A DNA stretch of 64,000 nucleotides from Branchiostoma floridae (lineage: Eukaryota > Chordata > Leptocardii > Amphioxiformes > Branchiostomatidae). The notes below the pieces were generated by a model that was not told the DNA's origin, did no database searches, and saw nothing but the letters and a program-made list of their open reading frames with translations. The stretch spans positions 1,867,391 through 1,931,390 of the forward strand of contig NC_049995.1 of NCBI RefSeq assembly GCF_000003815.2, in the 5' to 3' direction. Shown in pieces: positions 63,772 to 64,000 of the stretch. How positions within the stretch are numbered: the stretch's first letter is position 1; every line of letters starts with the position of its first letter. A program made the translations under genes and the position numbers.

Positions 63772-64000
63772 ACTCGGTGTATTTATTCGATGGTTATAGC
63801 AAATGACCAGGCCTTATGACACCGTAGACACGTCGTGGCTGGTCATTAATCATTATGATTAAGGGTTAATGACCCGCCCCGAGGTGTACATGGTGTCATA
63901 ACGCCTGGTCCTTTGCTATAACAACCGAATAAAACCACCGAGTGAGCGAAGTTATTATCATATAGCCTACCCAAACTTGCAAACTCCTGTATGACGCATA
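63772..64000. repeat. Palindromic member of the 'GACCCGCCCCGAGG' repeat family
   Basis: TTATAGCAAATGACCAGGCC at 63792 faces its inverted partner GGCGTTATGACACC...AAAGGACC-type sequence at 63890-63925 around a centre near 63850. The right half copies 20240-20395 closely. Confidence 0.7.

Overview
The window looks like invertebrate chordate DNA, most likely amphioxus (Branchiostoma). This is inferred from intron-rich orthologues of animal genes in small exons, separated by a very dense and diverse set of transposable elements. There is no sign of operons, rRNA, intact tRNA or CRISPR.

Genes. (1) 1466-8082, minus strand: the first six coding exons of an OSBPL1A/ORP1L-type sterol-binding protein, ankyrin part only; the gene runs off the left edge. 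(2) 15793-23773, plus strand: a complete five-exon gene for the mitochondrial ATP synthase inhibitor IF1 (ATP5IF1), 120 residues. (3) 28616-62131, plus strand: the first nine coding exons of an ionotropic glutamate receptor. They encode the signal peptide, the whole amino-terminal domain and the first residues of the ligand-binding domain; the channel part lies beyond the right edge. (4) 31680-32162, minus strand: an intronless LMO1/LMO3-type LIM-only protein inside intron 1 of the receptor gene. I joined exons by reading frame, splice signals and similarity to remembered family sequences. No transcript data were available.

Mobile DNA fills most of the rest. 8847-9771, 17877-18226, 18821-19166 and 22253-22597 are a family with CAGGG...CCCTG ends, each carrying its own version of a short repeated word. 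11191-12595 and 12635-15216 are two neighbouring elements with related ends, exact 9-bp target duplications and arrays of short palindromes. 16304-17598 and 26187-26398 are TTAA-type elements. Intron 2 of the receptor gene holds a 5.35-kb tyrosine-recombinase retrotransposon (43270-48623) with gag, RT/RNase H and recombinase ORFs between split direct repeats. It also holds a GIY-YIG/Penelope-like remnant inside a MITE (40300-42420) and a tandem array of an AT-rich repeat (37330-39845). Introns 4 to 8 hold a satellite-bearing inverted-repeat element (52378-53711), a 36-bp minisatellite (about 56505-57370), LINE remains (54936-55720) and further MITEs. tRNA-derived SINEs are scattered throughout; one (50651-50938) has a clean 9-bp target duplication.

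The most unusual structures are the palindrome-array elements at 11.2-15.2 kb and the CAGGG family, whose internal word varies between members (ACTTGCGC, ACTTGCCC, ACCTGCAC) while the ends stay alike.
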